Below, piece by piece: positions 9,711-21,419 of a stretch of DNA of 64,000 bases. Every line of letters starts with the position of its first letter. Positions within the stretch are counted from its first letter, which is position 1. The notes under the pieces are model-generated. The model did no database searches. It was not told the DNA's origin and worked only from the letters and a program-made list of their open reading frames with translations. Source of the stretch: Saccharina japonica (taxonomy: Eukaryota; Sar; Phaeophyceae; Laminariales; Laminariaceae); NCBI GenBank assembly GCA_008828725.1, contig MEHQ01001197.1, positions 62,001 to 126,000 on the forward strand, in the 5' to 3' direction. Position numbers and translations under genes: made by a program.

Positions 9711-10798
9711 CTCGTTCGAAATTAGGGGTTTCGATTACTTCGAAGGCCGTTGTTCAACAGGATGGGGGAGACTTTTCCGAACGTAGCGAGCAGCGCGAGC
9801 GCCGAGCACGCGACACAGCACTGAGACACACGGCCGAGACAACCCTAGGAGGAGAGATAAGGCATGAACCTGGTTTACGGATCATTCTGTCCCACCCACG
9901 AAGGAAATAGCCGCTGCCCCTGCAGGTGGGTGCCCCTAGTGCCCAGGACGAAGTCACTGGTTTTTGCAGAATCGTGTATGTTCTGTTTGTTCCTTGTGTT
10001 TGTTTCAAAGAGCGTTTGTCAACTTTGAGCAAGTGTACGCGTAACAGGCGTCTATCGGCACCACAGCAGTACGAAGTCACGTGGTCTCGTAGTGTGGCAC
10101 TTCTAAGACCCGAAGTGCCGTGCGGGGTTGCGATTCCGGTGGTATCGCCCTGGTACTTCAAGCTCTTATGATAACACACAACGTCGTAGTCGTATAATTC
10201 ATACGTACAACAGCAGTAGTAGTTCTGCTGTAATACTCATCACAGCAGTAATGTAGTTGAAGTCTGGAGGTATGGACATGGCGACGCGTATGATCCAAAG
10301 GCGACGCGTATCATAGCGCGTAGCATATAGACTGGGACGCGTATACTCGTATACGTATGGTGCAAGATGTATGGTGTGATGGTGTGTTACCGCGCTGCAA
10401 GCTGCAAACGTCCCATCTCTTTATGTGGGCCATCACGTACCGGTACAGCAGTATGTCATTTGTCAAATTCTCCCATGCCGAATGGCGAGAACGGTTTGTA
10501 CTGAAGACTGAAGTACTTGAAGCATTCCGCGAGAAGCGGCCGACGCTAAACTCACGTCTTTCAGAATTGAGGATACGGTCCTTGGCCGTTTTGAGGCACA
10601 AGCGTGCGAGCATATCCAGATTTAGCTTCGTACGCATCACACATACTCATACGCGTGCTTACATACCTACACATGGCTGCTGCAGGTTGCAGACTGTTCG
10701 TGCCTTTAAACAACGTAACATGTTTCGGCCCTTTCCTGCTATCGCTGCCCCTGCGCGTCACGCCTCCTTCTACTACAAAACCTATATATTAATAACAG
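9711..10798. other. Divergent intergenic region between patatin (-) and ankyrin (+) genes
   Basis: This stretch must hold the promoters of both flanking genes and perhaps a 5' exon of the ankyrin gene, whose first visible exon begins at an acceptor and lacks an in-frame ATG. No clear exon can be chosen among the short open frames, and no TATA box is convincing. Confidence 0.5.
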
Positions 10799-12517
10799 GA
10801 CTTTGACTACCAATGCTAGCATCTGGACCGCGGCAGAGCTGGGAGACGTTGGCCGCTTGAGGAAGGTGGTGACGGAAAAGGGGCGACGGCCTGACTCCCT
10901 CGACCCGCACGGCTACACACCCCTCCACCTCGCCGCACAAAGTGAGCAATGCGGAACAAAGACGTCTGATGACCGTCTACAGTAGTTCTACTTTTGACCC
11001 GTCAAGCCTCTCTAGACTTATCATACTATTTTTAGTCTGGGGATTCACTTGACGGCTGCCCGTCAAGGGACTGACGGTCTAGTTTAGTTTTGACCGGTCA
11101 AGCCCTCTTTACAGTTAACATACTATTTTTAGTCTGGGAATTTCCTTGACGGTTGTCCGTCAAGGGGCAAGGGTCCCTCCCGTCAACCATCGCATCATAT
11201 TTTGGTGCGAAGTGACACTGCTCCTATATACGTGTTTTGCGAGTTTGAGATGACGCGGCTCTGCCGATTAGCTACAAGAGCGGATCAGTCATGCAGGGAG
11301 ACGAGAGTTTCACATTGACAAGTTCTTCCAGGCGTTCCGGCGTTCGGCGTGTGTTGCTTTTTAACTAGCGGGGAGGGGGTCACGTCAGTTTGATCGCGAG
11401 GTTGAAGCGGGGAGTTGAGTTGCATGCTGATATTTCATGGGGTCCCTCTCCAGTTATAAGCTAAAGAGCCCGATCTCCCGCCGCCTTCGTTCTACAAGTC
11501 AATGGTTTTTAGCCGTTGTGACTTGATTAATAGTATACTTGTACATAGTGATAAAATATGGAAGAAGCGCGGTGTTGTCATCCGTCTTAAAAAGTGCGCG
11601 AGGCGTGCAGCATTCGACACTCCCCATGCTACGAGAATATGCCGTACAACTTCTTGCGTTGATTCCGACATAACAATCAGCATCCCTTCTCCTATATATC
11701 ACCGAGGAACATATTATAGCAATCAAAACCAAACATGGCGTATAAACATACGGGAATATGTGGTTTTTGGATCCACCGCGGGCTCTGATTACCACAGCCC
11801 CTAAACAAACACTGGTGCACGTTGCTTCGCGTGGACAATGCTGTACTCGTCGTTTTTCACTGGCCAGTTATTCCGTCTCTCAAGGCCCACCAAGGGCTAA
11901 AGGCATGAAAAATGAAGCGTGTTTTTCGTGCGTTTTTTTGTTTCGCATTGGCCAACGCCACACCGCGCAGACGGGAGACTTTCTGCTGTGAGGTACCTCC
12001 TGGAGGCAGGCGCTACCCCTGACGGGGTGCCTGCCGCGGCTGGCGGGTGCGGGGCCACTCCACTCCACCGGTGAGTTCGCTGTGCTACAAAAGAGGACCT
12101 ATAAGCGCGCTCGGTCGCGGTGCTCTTACTTTGGCGATTACTTTCTTATCAGGGTAAACAAGGGAAGGGAAGGGGTAGTGCTATCATATACCAGTACCGG
12201 TACCATCCTGTCTCAAAATATAATGATCGTTTGTATATTAATATTTACTTTAAATGTGTCTTATTTTCGGGACGGAGTGGAGTATACACGAAGAACCTCG
12301 TGACAGGCACTGCTGTCTTCGTGCGCTCCGCTATATAGCGTTTCAGAACATTTGTTGTTGTTTTTGTTTTCGCCGGTATGGTTGGCTTTTTCCGCGGGGG
12401 TGCCCGCAGGAACATGTTGGCATTTGGGATGAAATCGATGCCTTTGAGCTGTTTCTCTCGGCAGACATGTGTTCTCTTCTGCACAGGTCTGCCGTGCACA
12501 AGCTGGAATATTACTGT

Positions 12518-12548
<31 letters not shown>

Positions 12549-13973
12549 TTTGTTGTTCTCGTATTAACTCATCCCCCTAATCTAGTCCGTGGTCGCAAGA
12601 CAGGCTCCAATAACTATGGAGTCGAAGAGAACCCCGCCAGGAAAAAGAACAAAACAAGTACGAAGTACCACCTAACAAGTACACGTAATAACTGAAGCAA
12701 ATCGTACACCCCAGACAAGAAAAAAAAACAGAAATAAGCATGCTATCTTGCTGAATCATCGGCCCAACGCCCAACCATACGTACAAGGTAGGAATGAACA
12801 CGGTAGGAATGCCCAGCCGTTCGTTCCTCCTTTCCGAGTCATCCCCTCCCATCCGCACAAACTAAAAAAAAAACTTTCTATTCTCCTTTTTATACCGTGG
12901 TATCCTCGCGTCTTGTCCGCTACAGAGCCGCTTTCGCCGGGCAGCTACCATGCGTGCATGCCCTGCTTTCTGCCGGCGCGCAGCCCCAAGCCACCGACGC
13001 CTCTTTCCTTGACATGAAAACCCCCCTTCACAAGGCCGCTGGCCAAGGCCACAGGGACGTTTGCATTGCCCTATTGGAAGCTGGAGCAGACGCCAACGCC
13101 TCCGACGCCGCGGGAAACTCGCCGTTAGATCTTCTGGATATGTCGCTGCCGATGCCCTCGGCATCGATGTCCGGTCCGCCGGGAAAGGGTGGCGGGGGCA
13201 ACCGAGATAGCGGTGGCGTCGACGGAGGCGTCGGGAGCGATAGATCCAACGAGAGCGACAACACCTGTAGCGTTGTGGTGCTGTCGAATGGAGAAGATAG
13301 GGACTGGGGGGGCGTGAGGGAAGCGTTGGAACGGTATGGGGGTCGTCGCCTGCGGTTCAACCCAGTGGCTCCCGGCTCTGCTGGCGGTGATGATGACGAT
13401 GGTGTTGACGCAACAAGCGGTGGACGCGGCGGTAACGGCGATGGTGGAGATAGCGCCCGCGGTTCGGCCGGTAGCGCCAGGTGTTGTCCTGGCGCTTCTG
13501 ATTGTGTAAGCGGGGGAACGAGCATCCAGGATAAGGTGGATGCGTCTCGAGCTGTAGTAACTCGCTCTTCCTTGATGGAAGCGGGTAGCGCCGCTTTGAG
13601 TAGTGGAAGGCCTGCCGATCCAACGTCCAAGGGGCTAAGCGGTTGCAAGAAAGAACAGCCTAATGCAGACGAAATTGTCGCCGCTGGCGGAGCACACGCT
13701 ACTCCGCAACCGCCAGGGGACATTGAGACCGTTGCTGGGCAAAACGGCCGGGGGGGCTTGGTAGAGGGAGTTCCCGCTATTGATAGTACTTTTTCGCCGG
13801 CCGGGGGGGAGGGGAGTGCGAGTGCTGGTATACCCTGCGGCGAGTGCCGCCTTCCCAAGGTGGTGATGGTGCGCGCGGCTTGCTGCGGGGCCTTGCTGTG
13901 CAAGCCTTGCGTTAGGCATTTGAGTGCACGCCGACGCGGTTGCCGTAGATGTAGTGGCGACGGTGGCGCATGA
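10799..13973 (+). CDS. ANKRD39-like ankyrin-repeat protein with RING-like C-terminus
   Basis: Three exons: 10799-10941, 11971-12070 and 12926-13973. The splice sites agree in phase: donor AAA before GTGAGC, acceptor CGCGCAG, donor CCACCG before GTGAGT, acceptor GCTACAG. The joined product has four ankyrin repeats: SIWTAAELGDVGRLRKVV, then GYTPLHLAAQNGRLSAVRYL across junction 1, GATPLHRAAFAGQLPCVHAL across junction 2, and KTPLHKAAGQGHRDVCIALL. This order and the SIW start match the ANKRD39 family. A low-complexity Gly/Ser-rich tail of about 200 residues follows, and a Cys-rich end with CGEC, CCGALLCKPC and CRRC is compatible with a RING-type zinc finger in which the usual His is Ala. TGA at 13971. 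The first visible exon starts at an acceptor, so the 5' end with the start codon is missing. An E3 ligase role is only a suggestion. Confidence 0.8.
10980..11190 (+). repeat. Two-copy ~105-bp tandem repeat in ankyrin intron 1
   Basis: Both units contain TTTTGACC.GTCAAGCC, CATACTATTTTTAGTCTGGG and a CTTGACGG..GTCCGTCAAGGG hairpin. The second unit begins near 11086. Each unit carries internal TTGACGG/CCGTCAA inverted repeats, so this may be a small palindromic element inserted twice. Confidence 0.65.
12512..12560 (+). repeat. (TTG)n microsatellite
   Basis: About 50 bp of TTG repeats inside intron 2 of the ankyrin gene. Confidence 0.9.
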
Positions 13974-14045
13974 TGTGTCTCGGTCGCTATGTACCCCGTT
14001 GTGAGCTTTGCCCCCCTTTGTGCGGTAAACGTACATTTTTTTATA

Positions 14046-14485
14046 GCGTTGCTTCGTAATTACTTAGTTTCAGCTTGGGATCAACTTTGGGTGTGAAGTA
14101 TGACTTAATATTGGCCCTACGCGGTCAGTTCTTCGGATATTTGCGCGAAACAAAATCACGACATGCCCCTTGGAGTACCTGGAAGTACCTGGAACCGGCT
14201 CGTTCAGAGCAAAAAGTGAAAAAAAAAAAAATGGGTTCTTCCTACGGAAATGCCTGTACCAGGTATTTTATTGGCCTTATGAAGGCTCGTGATGGGTCGG
14301 GACAACTTTTTGCCGCTAGCGCCAGCCCTAGGACCTCAACAAAACAAAAAACGGCTGTTTCACCCTCTTCCGCTGTTCATGGCGGTCACCATGATGCCAA
14401 ATATGTGACATGCGAGTAGATATTGCGAGCGGCGGTCGTGGCAGATGAACAAAATTGGGGCGTTCAGCTTGAACCAGCTCGTATT
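14046..14485 (+). mobile_element. TIR element family R1, diverged 3' half
   Basis: It aligns with the right two thirds of the R1 copy at 16281-17105: CTTCGTAATTACTTAGTTTCAG, TTTGCGCGAAAC, CCGGCTCGTTCAGA, GTTCATGGCGGTCA and the terminal TTGAACCAGCTCGTA. The left TIR and the palindromic core are absent. It lies 70 bp after the ankyrin stop codon and has no coding capacity. Confidence 0.6.
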
Positions 14486-15407
14486 TATGGAAGTATTTAT
14501 TGTTTACTGTCATAACGGCTCCCGCACGTATTATACGTGCATTCATACCTGGTTTTTATTTTTATTTGTGCTTACTGCTGTGGGCTTTCAGAAGAAAAAA
14601 GGGAAAGGGCCGACAAAAATATGAGGAGTACCTGTGCAGCATCGGCCGAAAAGCACTCGCGTGTAGATTCTGACGTTTTTACTCACAGTGCACGGTACAC
14701 ATATACTTCGTATACACCTTAATATGACTATAATTTTCAAGTGTTTTGTGCCCACGACGGGACTACAGTCCGGATGGGGGTAAGCAAGCTAAACACAAAA
14801 CAGAGTGTGGGGCGACTGCGGCATCAACAACCAACCAGTTTCCCGAAGGTATAAAAGTCACGCCAAGAACATACTACCGACGGCAGGAAAACCACACCCA
14901 AAACACGCTACCGACGGCGTGAGAACCACACCGGGGGCATCATGACACCGACAGTGCACATGCAAACTAAGGCCGAGGATTTGACATGATTGTGACCGTC
15001 GTCAGGCGCATCAATCTCTTGTTCATTGGGTATACATCCCACCAACTATTAATATTCCCAAACCTTGCCCACCGAGTCCACATAGCGTTGCACTTCCCGG
15101 TACATTCGGCAGGCAGGCTATATAGACGACAAACAACTATCATACAGACGCGTACGCAGCAACCGGCGGAGCAGAACCGACCGCGCATCTAAAACAGCTA
15201 CACACAAGCTAGAGACAGGAAAGATGGCGGGTCTTGGGAAGAAGACATACATGCTGTCTGTCACGCGATGCTGACGCTGTGCCTCGATCGAGTCAAAGTC
15301 GCCCACCCTCCCCCCCCCGCGCCCTATGATTCTGAAATAGAAGCTCCCCCACAAGATTCAACGACCTAAAATCAAACCATCAATAAAACGACACACTGCT
15401 ACATACA
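14486..15407. other. Intergenic region with a short tandem repeat
   Basis: Convergent region between the ankyrin gene and the SLC44 exon. At about 14862-14935 there is a 2-copy ~34-bp repeat (CTACCGACGGC.TGA.AACCACAC). Nothing else is recognised. Confidence 0.5.
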
Positions 15408-15740
15408 CTACGCTATAGGACAACGTAGCTTTGAGCCCCCGTGCCTCGCAGGCGGGGGGTTCGAGTGAGCCTGGGAGCTAGTGCCGTGTCGGTCCACCCA
15501 GCTCTTCAGGTCGTTCTCGGCGAACTGCTGGGACGACGGGAACAGCTCCTCGTCCGCCACGAAGCACTGCAGGATGGTGGTGATGGCCATCCCGTACACG
15601 GAGGTGGCCATCTTGCCCGTGTAGTGCGCCAGCAGCACCGCCGTCATTATCGTGGGCCCCACGATGGAGTTCAGCTCCGACCGGATGTTGGATTCCATCG
15701 CGAAGTACGCGCAGACGGTGGTCACGGCGGTCACGAAAAG
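15408..15740 (-). CDS. Choline transporter-like protein (SLC44/CTL family), C-terminal exon
   Basis: 110 codons on the minus strand from the acceptor TTGGTTCAG (AG at 15742-15741) to TAG at 15410-15408. It reads LFVTAVTTVCAYFAME, GPTIMTAVLLAHYTGKMA and YGMAITTILQCFVADEELF, the last two membrane segments and conserved end of CTL proteins, which move choline or related compounds across membranes. The family motif around MAI.TILQCF.ADEE is well preserved. The C-terminal tail is hydrophilic. No upstream exon is recognisable in the following 10 kb of minus strand, so this is either the last exon after a very long repeat-filled intron or a gene fragment. Confidence 0.8.
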   Translation of the reverse strand, partial: LFVTAVTTVCAYFAMESNIRSELNSIVGPTIMTAVLLAHYTGKMATSVYGMAITTILQCFVADEELFPSSQQFAENDLKSWVDRHGTSSQAHSNPPPARHGGSKLRCPIA

Positions 15741-16280
15741 CTGAACCAACACAAGCGCCACGCAAATGGGTGGTATGATGGCGGACGGACGTGTAAAGAC
15801 GGACAGAGCGCGTTCCGATGGAGGGGGTGGAGGGCGGAAAAAGCAAGGGTCGCTCGATGAGCTCGCTGAGTGATCGGTGTTGCGTAGTTATTTCCTGTGT
15901 TGAATAGCAGTACCGGTAGAACAGTATGTCCACACAAATCAGTCTGGGCGGTTATCCACGGAGGCGTTTATTCCGTCCCAAAGGAGAAAATAGTTTTGCC
16001 GTTTGTCTCTAAGCCCGTTCGATTTTATCGTTCACTTCCCTCGCAGTCAGATCGCACGTCTCCTCTCTCTCTCTGTCTGCCTCTCTCCCTTTATCTCTCT
16101 CTTGTGTGTTCCGAATTAAAAAAAATGCATTCTACGCTCACGAAAAAAAAAACGGTCAGTTTCGCGCCTACCAGTACTGCGAACCAACTACAATAATCGC
16201 CGTTGGATTTCAACTTTTCAACTCAAATTTAAGCTTTCAACACCTGAAAATCTAACTGCACACACGTTTCGGCGGCAAAC
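15741..16280. other. Non-coding stretch with CT-rich microsatellite
   Basis: Contains a (CT)n-rich tract at about 16055-16105. No coding exon is recognised on either strand; an upstream SLC44 exon was looked for and not seen. Confidence 0.5.
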
Positions 16281-17105
16281 TACAGGCTGGTTCAAGCATA
16301 CCGCCCAAAATGCATTCAGTAGCCAATGTCCACGCCGTTTTTTGGAGATCGACCCTGAAATTTGGCACGTGTTTTATGCTCCCTATCCGAGCCGTTAACG
16401 GATGGGTTTTTTTCGTTTTTTTTTTCGCCAGATATTGTTTGTTTTGTACTTGCTTTGGAAATTTGGGTCTTAAACCAATCATAACTGAAAAACAAAATAC
16501 CACACTAATTTCAAGTAGTTTGTCCCCAAATACGTGGGACCAGTTCTTAAGAGATCCAAAAGTTACGGCGAAAAAAAAAACAAAAAACATTCGTTAAAGG
16601 CTCGGGTAGGGCGCATTAAATACGTGTGCCAAATTTCAGAGTCTATCCCCAAAAAACGGCGTGGACTTTTTGACTTTTGTGCGGTAAAAGTGCAAAAATT
16701 GGCGTTTCCTCGTAATTACTTAGTTTCAGTATATAATCGATTTTGGGCGTTAAATACCTTGGTATGACTCAATATGATCATACGCAGTCAGATCTTCGAA
16801 TATTTGCGTGAAACTTTGTACAAACATGCCTTGGATCACCTGGAAGCGGCTCGTTCAGAAAAAAAAATTGGGGGGAAAAACTGTTTTCTTACGGAAACGC
16901 CTGACTATTGTTGACCTCTTTGAAGGCCTGTGATTGGCCGGGCCACATTTTCGGCGGTAGCGCCAGTTCTAGGTCCTTGAACAAAAAACTGGCGATTGTC
17001 TCATGGCGGTCAGTATGATACCAAACATGTGCCATTGGAGTTGCTATTGCATGCGACATTCGTGACTGACGAAATTTGGGGTGCTATGCCTGAACCAGCT
17101 TGTAC
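16281..17105 (+). mobile_element. TIR element family R1, complete copy
   Basis: 825 bp bounded by TACAGGCTGGTTCAAGC and the inverted GCCTGAACCAGCTTGTA. Just inside lies a sub-palindrome: GTCCACGCCGTTTTTTGGAG (about 16327) is mirrored by CCCAAAAAACGGCGTGGAC (about 16649). The left half also holds a core shared with family R2 (GGGACCAGTTCTTAAG, near 16538). There is no transposase, so it is non-autonomous. Related copies are at 14046, 38687 and 54443. Confidence 0.7.
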
Positions 17106-17125
17106 TTGTAAACTGTAGAGTTGAA

Positions 17126-17577
17126 ACGCGTGCCACGCTAGAGGTATAAGGTATACCTTTTTTTGGCTGAAACATTTTCTGAACGACCTATTAGAAGCTC
17201 CTTAACCCAAAATCGTCGAAATTTCGTTCTTGCGTTGCAATATTTTTCATTGTGTACTACTGTACTTAGGTCATGGGGTTGTTCATCGGGTAGCACTTAC
17301 TTTCATTCCACTCCAAAATCGGTTTTTGACTTACTATTAGTATAGAGCTCCTTAAGTGACCACCCTCAGAAGGCAAAAGCTTATTATTACAGTAGTAACA
17401 TGGTGCACCTGCATGCAGGCTACCGTAGCATGCGTCGAACAACTTTTTATTTCCCTCCCAAATCAGTTTTTGACTTACTATTAGTATACGTAGAGTTTCT
17501 CCAGTGACCACTCTCAGAAGGCAAAAGCTTATTATCAGTAACATGGTGCACCTGCATGCAGGCTACCGCAGCATAAG
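17126..17577 (+). mobile_element. MITE family R2 with a duplicated 3' half
   Basis: The first unit, 17126-17435, runs from ACGCGTGCCACGCTAGAGGT to GGTGCACCTGCATG...CCGTAGCATGCGTC, the family TIRs. The right half is then repeated at about 17445-17577 (CAGTTTTTGACTTACTATTAG to the second GGTGCACCTGCATG). Internal blocks TTTTTTGGCTGAAACATTTT and GCTCCTTAACCCAAAATCG are shared with the copies at 25757, 26111 and 27221. Confidence 0.65.
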
Positions 17578-19265
17578 ACGTTGAACGTATTTCACAGTAC
17601 CATAGTACTAAACCGTCATGGATGGCCACATGCACGTTTATGTCTCCTTCTAGTCTATAGACTGAACTGCTCGAAGCTCTTTGGGGGTTGGGCGTGTAGG
17701 ACGATAACGCATGAGCAGGAGCAGCCACGAGGACGCGAATATGTCATTGCATACTCTTTGATAGTATAGAAGGAGGCATAATCACGTGGCCATCCATGGC
17801 CGTTTAGCATGGCCCTACTGCTGTACGCACTCTTCGTATTGTCAAAGAGTATGTACAGCAGAAGGGCCATGCTAAACGGCCATGGATGACCACGTGATTA
17901 TGTCTCCTTCTATACTATCAAAGAGTATGCAACGGCATATTCGCATCTTCGTGGCTGCTCCTGTTCATGCATAGGCCTCCTACACGTCCAACGCCCATAG
18001 AGCTTCGAGCAATACGCCCTCCTCACTATTCCGGGGCACAACCCTGGCCCTGCGCAGGCAAACCCCGAAGATAAAGCTATCTAAATATGCACAGCCATTC
18101 AGTGGAAAACCCTGGGTCTGATACCAAACCACTGCTACATATTGTTGGTGTGCATACGAGTAGAGACCGTGGGGAAAACATTTGGCCGCTTTATTTCGCC
18201 GCTTTTTCAGAAACGCTGACAAAAACGTAGTACAACACGAAAAAAAAAAATCCCCCTTCCTTCCCCCTCCCCCCCAAAAAACGATACAGCCAACATAAAT
18301 CGGACGAGCTATAGAGTAGCACAAGCAGGGCGGTTATTTAAACCCCCGAGAGATTGGCGGTATGCTCGCTCGCAACTAGCAACACGTTTATGATTGCTCG
18401 TACGGCATGGCAGTCATGGCACGCACCCCGACGGCGGCTGAAGGATTACATCGGTTACCGCTCCTTGTAACATACCATACCGCACCCCTGGTACGTACCG
18501 TCATGGTGGACATGGCGGCAACTCGCGCGATGTTTCGGGCTATCAGGAAGAACGCTTTCCTCGCCGAGGTGCAGAAGTTTCTTTATAAAATCGCGGTCTG
18601 CAGGAGGGGGGGGGGGGGGGGGCCACGGCGACAGACATCCAGTTCGTGATTTTCAGTTCCAGCAGGGGCGTAGGTATGCCGCTCTGATGGCACGGCGTGA
18701 GAGTCACTGCCGCAGTATGTAAGCGCAAAAAAAATGGGGTCGATTTTGGGGGGGAGGGCGGGGAGGGGGGGGGGTACTCGATATTGATGCATGGCCGTAG
18801 TCGTACGACCATAGACCCTCGCATCCCTACAATGGGAGGGCGGAGCATGTCGGGTTTTAACCGACCAGGCAGACATGGCTAGCACCAGGGGGGGGGGCGT
18901 ACTCATTCGTTGCTTGCCTTAGTCATTTGACCATTGACCACGTATCCCTTTGGAGACGGAGCAACATTGCTAGCACCAGGGGGGGGGGGGTAATGACTCG
19001 AAATTATTCGAGGGAAAATACTCGAGCGAGCGCGTTTAACATAGACAGTGAGAGTTCGACAACCATTCTCACTGCTGGGAGTATGGACACGCCGCAGGCA
19101 CTTCTTCTCGCACCACGAGGGACTTAAACCACATCGCAGGATATTGATTGTTGCACAGGGGCAGTCGGGCTCGTGCTTCATCCGGCAACCTGTTTGGGAC
19201 AGTTACATAACTGCAGTGCGCCATCTATCAACTGCTGTCGACCGCGTAGGCGGTGAGTAATCGGA
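17578..19265 (+). repeat. 1.7-kb direct repeat, copy 1, with internal long hairpin
   Basis: Nearly identical to 19598-21302. It begins GACGTTGAACGTATTTCAC and ends GTGAGTAATCGGAG. It contains a hairpin with ~165-bp arms (about 17667-17831 and 17845-18008), poly-G tracts (18605-18622 and others) and two units of an R3 motif (GTACTC..., CATAGACC, GGAGCA, GCTAGCACCAGG). A plus frame from 18407 reads MARTPTAAEGLHRLPLLVTY, then RAIRKNAFLAEVQKF. It is kept in both copies, but I recognise no family. Confidence 0.8.
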
Positions 19266-19597
19266 GAAAAAAAACACCGGTCGTCGGCTGCGCGTCGGGC
19301 ACGAAGCAACGTCGCTGTGTCACCATCCAACTCGTCGATCGTGCTGCTGCTGCTGATTGCTTGCTGCGTGGATAACATCTTGAATTTACAGACCATGCCA
19401 TTTTTCGATTTGAAAATCTGATGACCCAAGTCGACGGATTTTGGGCCAAAATCCGACGACTTGGGTCGTCGGATTATCAAATCGAAAATTTTACGGTCAG
19501 ATTTTGCATAATCGCACTGCATAGGACGGTGCTTTCGTTTTTGAGATCGAAAAATACAAATCTGAAGCTCGAAATTGAACCGCATAGGAAACGGCCT
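19266..19597. repeat. Spacer between the 1.7-kb repeats, containing a near-perfect palindrome
   Basis: Around 19405-19495, TTTTTCGATTTGAAAATCTGA...CCCAAGTCGACGGATTTTGG is mirrored by CCAAAATCCGACGACTTGGG...TCAAATCGAAAATTTT, with arms of about 40 bp centred near 19447. It is probably a small MITE or fold-back insertion. Confidence 0.7.
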
Positions 19598-21302
19598 AAG
19601 ACGTTGAACATATTTCACAGTACGATAGTACTAAACCGTCATGGATGGCCACATGCATGTTTATGTCTCCTTCTAGTCTAGACTTAACTGCTCGAAGCTC
19701 TTTGGGTGTTGGGCATGTAGGACGATAACGCATGAACAGGAGCAGCCACGAGGATGCGAATATGTCATTGCATACTCTTTGATAGTATAGAAGGAGGCAT
19801 AAATCACGCGGCCATCCATGGCCGTTTAGCATGGCCCTGCTGCTGTACATACTCTTTGTACAGTCAAAGAGTATGTACAGCAGTAGGGGCCATGCTAAAC
19901 GGCCATGGATGACCACGTGATTATGTCTCCTTCTATACTATCAAAGAGTATGCAACGGCATATTATCATCCTCGTGGCTGCCCCTGTTCATGCATAGGCC
20001 TCCTACACGTCCAACGCCCAAAGAGCTTCGAGCAATACGCCCTCCTCACTATTCCGGGGCACAACCCTGGCCCTGCGCAGGCAAACCCGAAGATAAAGCT
20101 ATCTAAACATGCACAGCCATTCAGTGGAAAACCCTGGGTCTGATACCAAACCACTGCTACATCTTGTTGGTGTGCATAGAGACCGTGGGGAAAACATTTG
20201 GCCGCTTTATTTGGCCGCTTTTTCAGAAACGCTGACAAAAACGTAGTACAACACGAAAAAAAAAAAAAAAAAAACGCCTTCCCCCGCCCCCCAAAAAAAA
20301 CGATATATACAGTCAACATAAATCGGACGAGCTATAGTCTAGAGTAGCACAAGCAGGGCGGTTATTTAAACCCCCGAGAGATTGGCGGCTTGCTCGCTCG
20401 CGACTAGCAACACGTTTATGATTGCTCGTACGGCATGGCAGTCATGGCACGCACCCCGACGGCGGCTGAAGGATTACATCGGTTACCGCTCCTTGTAACA
20501 TACCATACCGCACCCCTGGTACGTACCGTCATGGTGGACATGGCGGCAACTCGCGCGATGTTTCGGGCTATCAGGAAGAACGCTTTCCTCGCCGAGGTGC
20601 AGAAGTTCGTAGAGAAAATCGCGGTCTGCGAGAGGGAGGGAGGGAGGGGGGGGGGGGGGGCCACGGCGACAGACATCCAGTTCGTGATTTTCAGTTCCAG
20701 CAGGGGCGTAGGTATGCCGCTATGATGGCACGGCGTGAGAGTCACTGCCGCAGTATGTAAGCGCAAAAAAAATGGGGTCGATTTTGGGGGGGAGGGCGGG
20801 GAGGGGGGGGTGTACTCGATATTGATGCATGGCCGTAGTCGTATGACCATAGACCCTCGCATCCCTACAATGGGAGGGCGGAGCATGTCGGGTTTTAACC
20901 GACCAGGCAGACATGGCTAGCACCAGGGGGGGGGGCGTACTCATTCGTTGCTTGCCTTAGTCATTTGACCATTGACCACGTATCCCTTTGGAGACGGAGC
21001 AACATTGCTAGCACCAGGGGGGGGGGGTAATGACTCGAAATTATTCGAGGGAAAATACTCGAGCGAGCGCGTTTAACATAGACAGTGAGAGTTCGACAAC
21101 CATTCTCACTGCTGGGAGTATGGACACGCCGCAGGCACTTCTTCTCGCACCACGAGGGACTTAAACCACATCGCAGGATATTGATTGTTGCACAGGGGCA
21201 GTCGGGCTCGTGCTTCATCCGGCAACCTGTTTGGGACAGTTACATAACTGCAGTGCGCCATCTATCAACTGCTGTCGACCGCGTAGGCGGTGAGTAATCG
21301 GA
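19598..21302 (+). repeat. 1.7-kb direct repeat, copy 2
   Basis: Second copy of 17578-19265, offset about 2.03 kb, with small indels mostly in homopolymers (for example a longer A-run at 20258). The hairpin is retained (arms about 19690-19857 and 19868-20033), as are the poly-G tracts and the R3 motifs at about 20812-21020. The plus frame from 20435 again reads MARTPTAAEGLHRLPLLVTY and extends further. With a 330-bp spacer, the pair could be an LTR-like or recombination-derived arrangement. No retroelement protein is present. Confidence 0.8.
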
Positions 21303-21419
21303 GAAAAAAAACAGGGAAGGGAAGCCAACACAACCAGCGTATCCCAACAAATAGAAAACCGCGCGATGTGAAACAGGAGGGGAGGCGTTTCGATCGTCAT
21401 TTCGCACCTGCGCGTAGAA

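Noticed and set aside
13028-13903. 291-aa minus frame opposite the ankyrin exon 3
   Set aside because: Antisense shadow of a GC-rich exon. The plus frame has the ankyrin and Cys motifs and consistent splice phases.
17578-21302. LTR retrotransposon with 1.7-kb LTRs
   Set aside because: The 330-bp interior has no primer site, polypurine tract or retroelement protein, and the repeat ends are not TG...CA.
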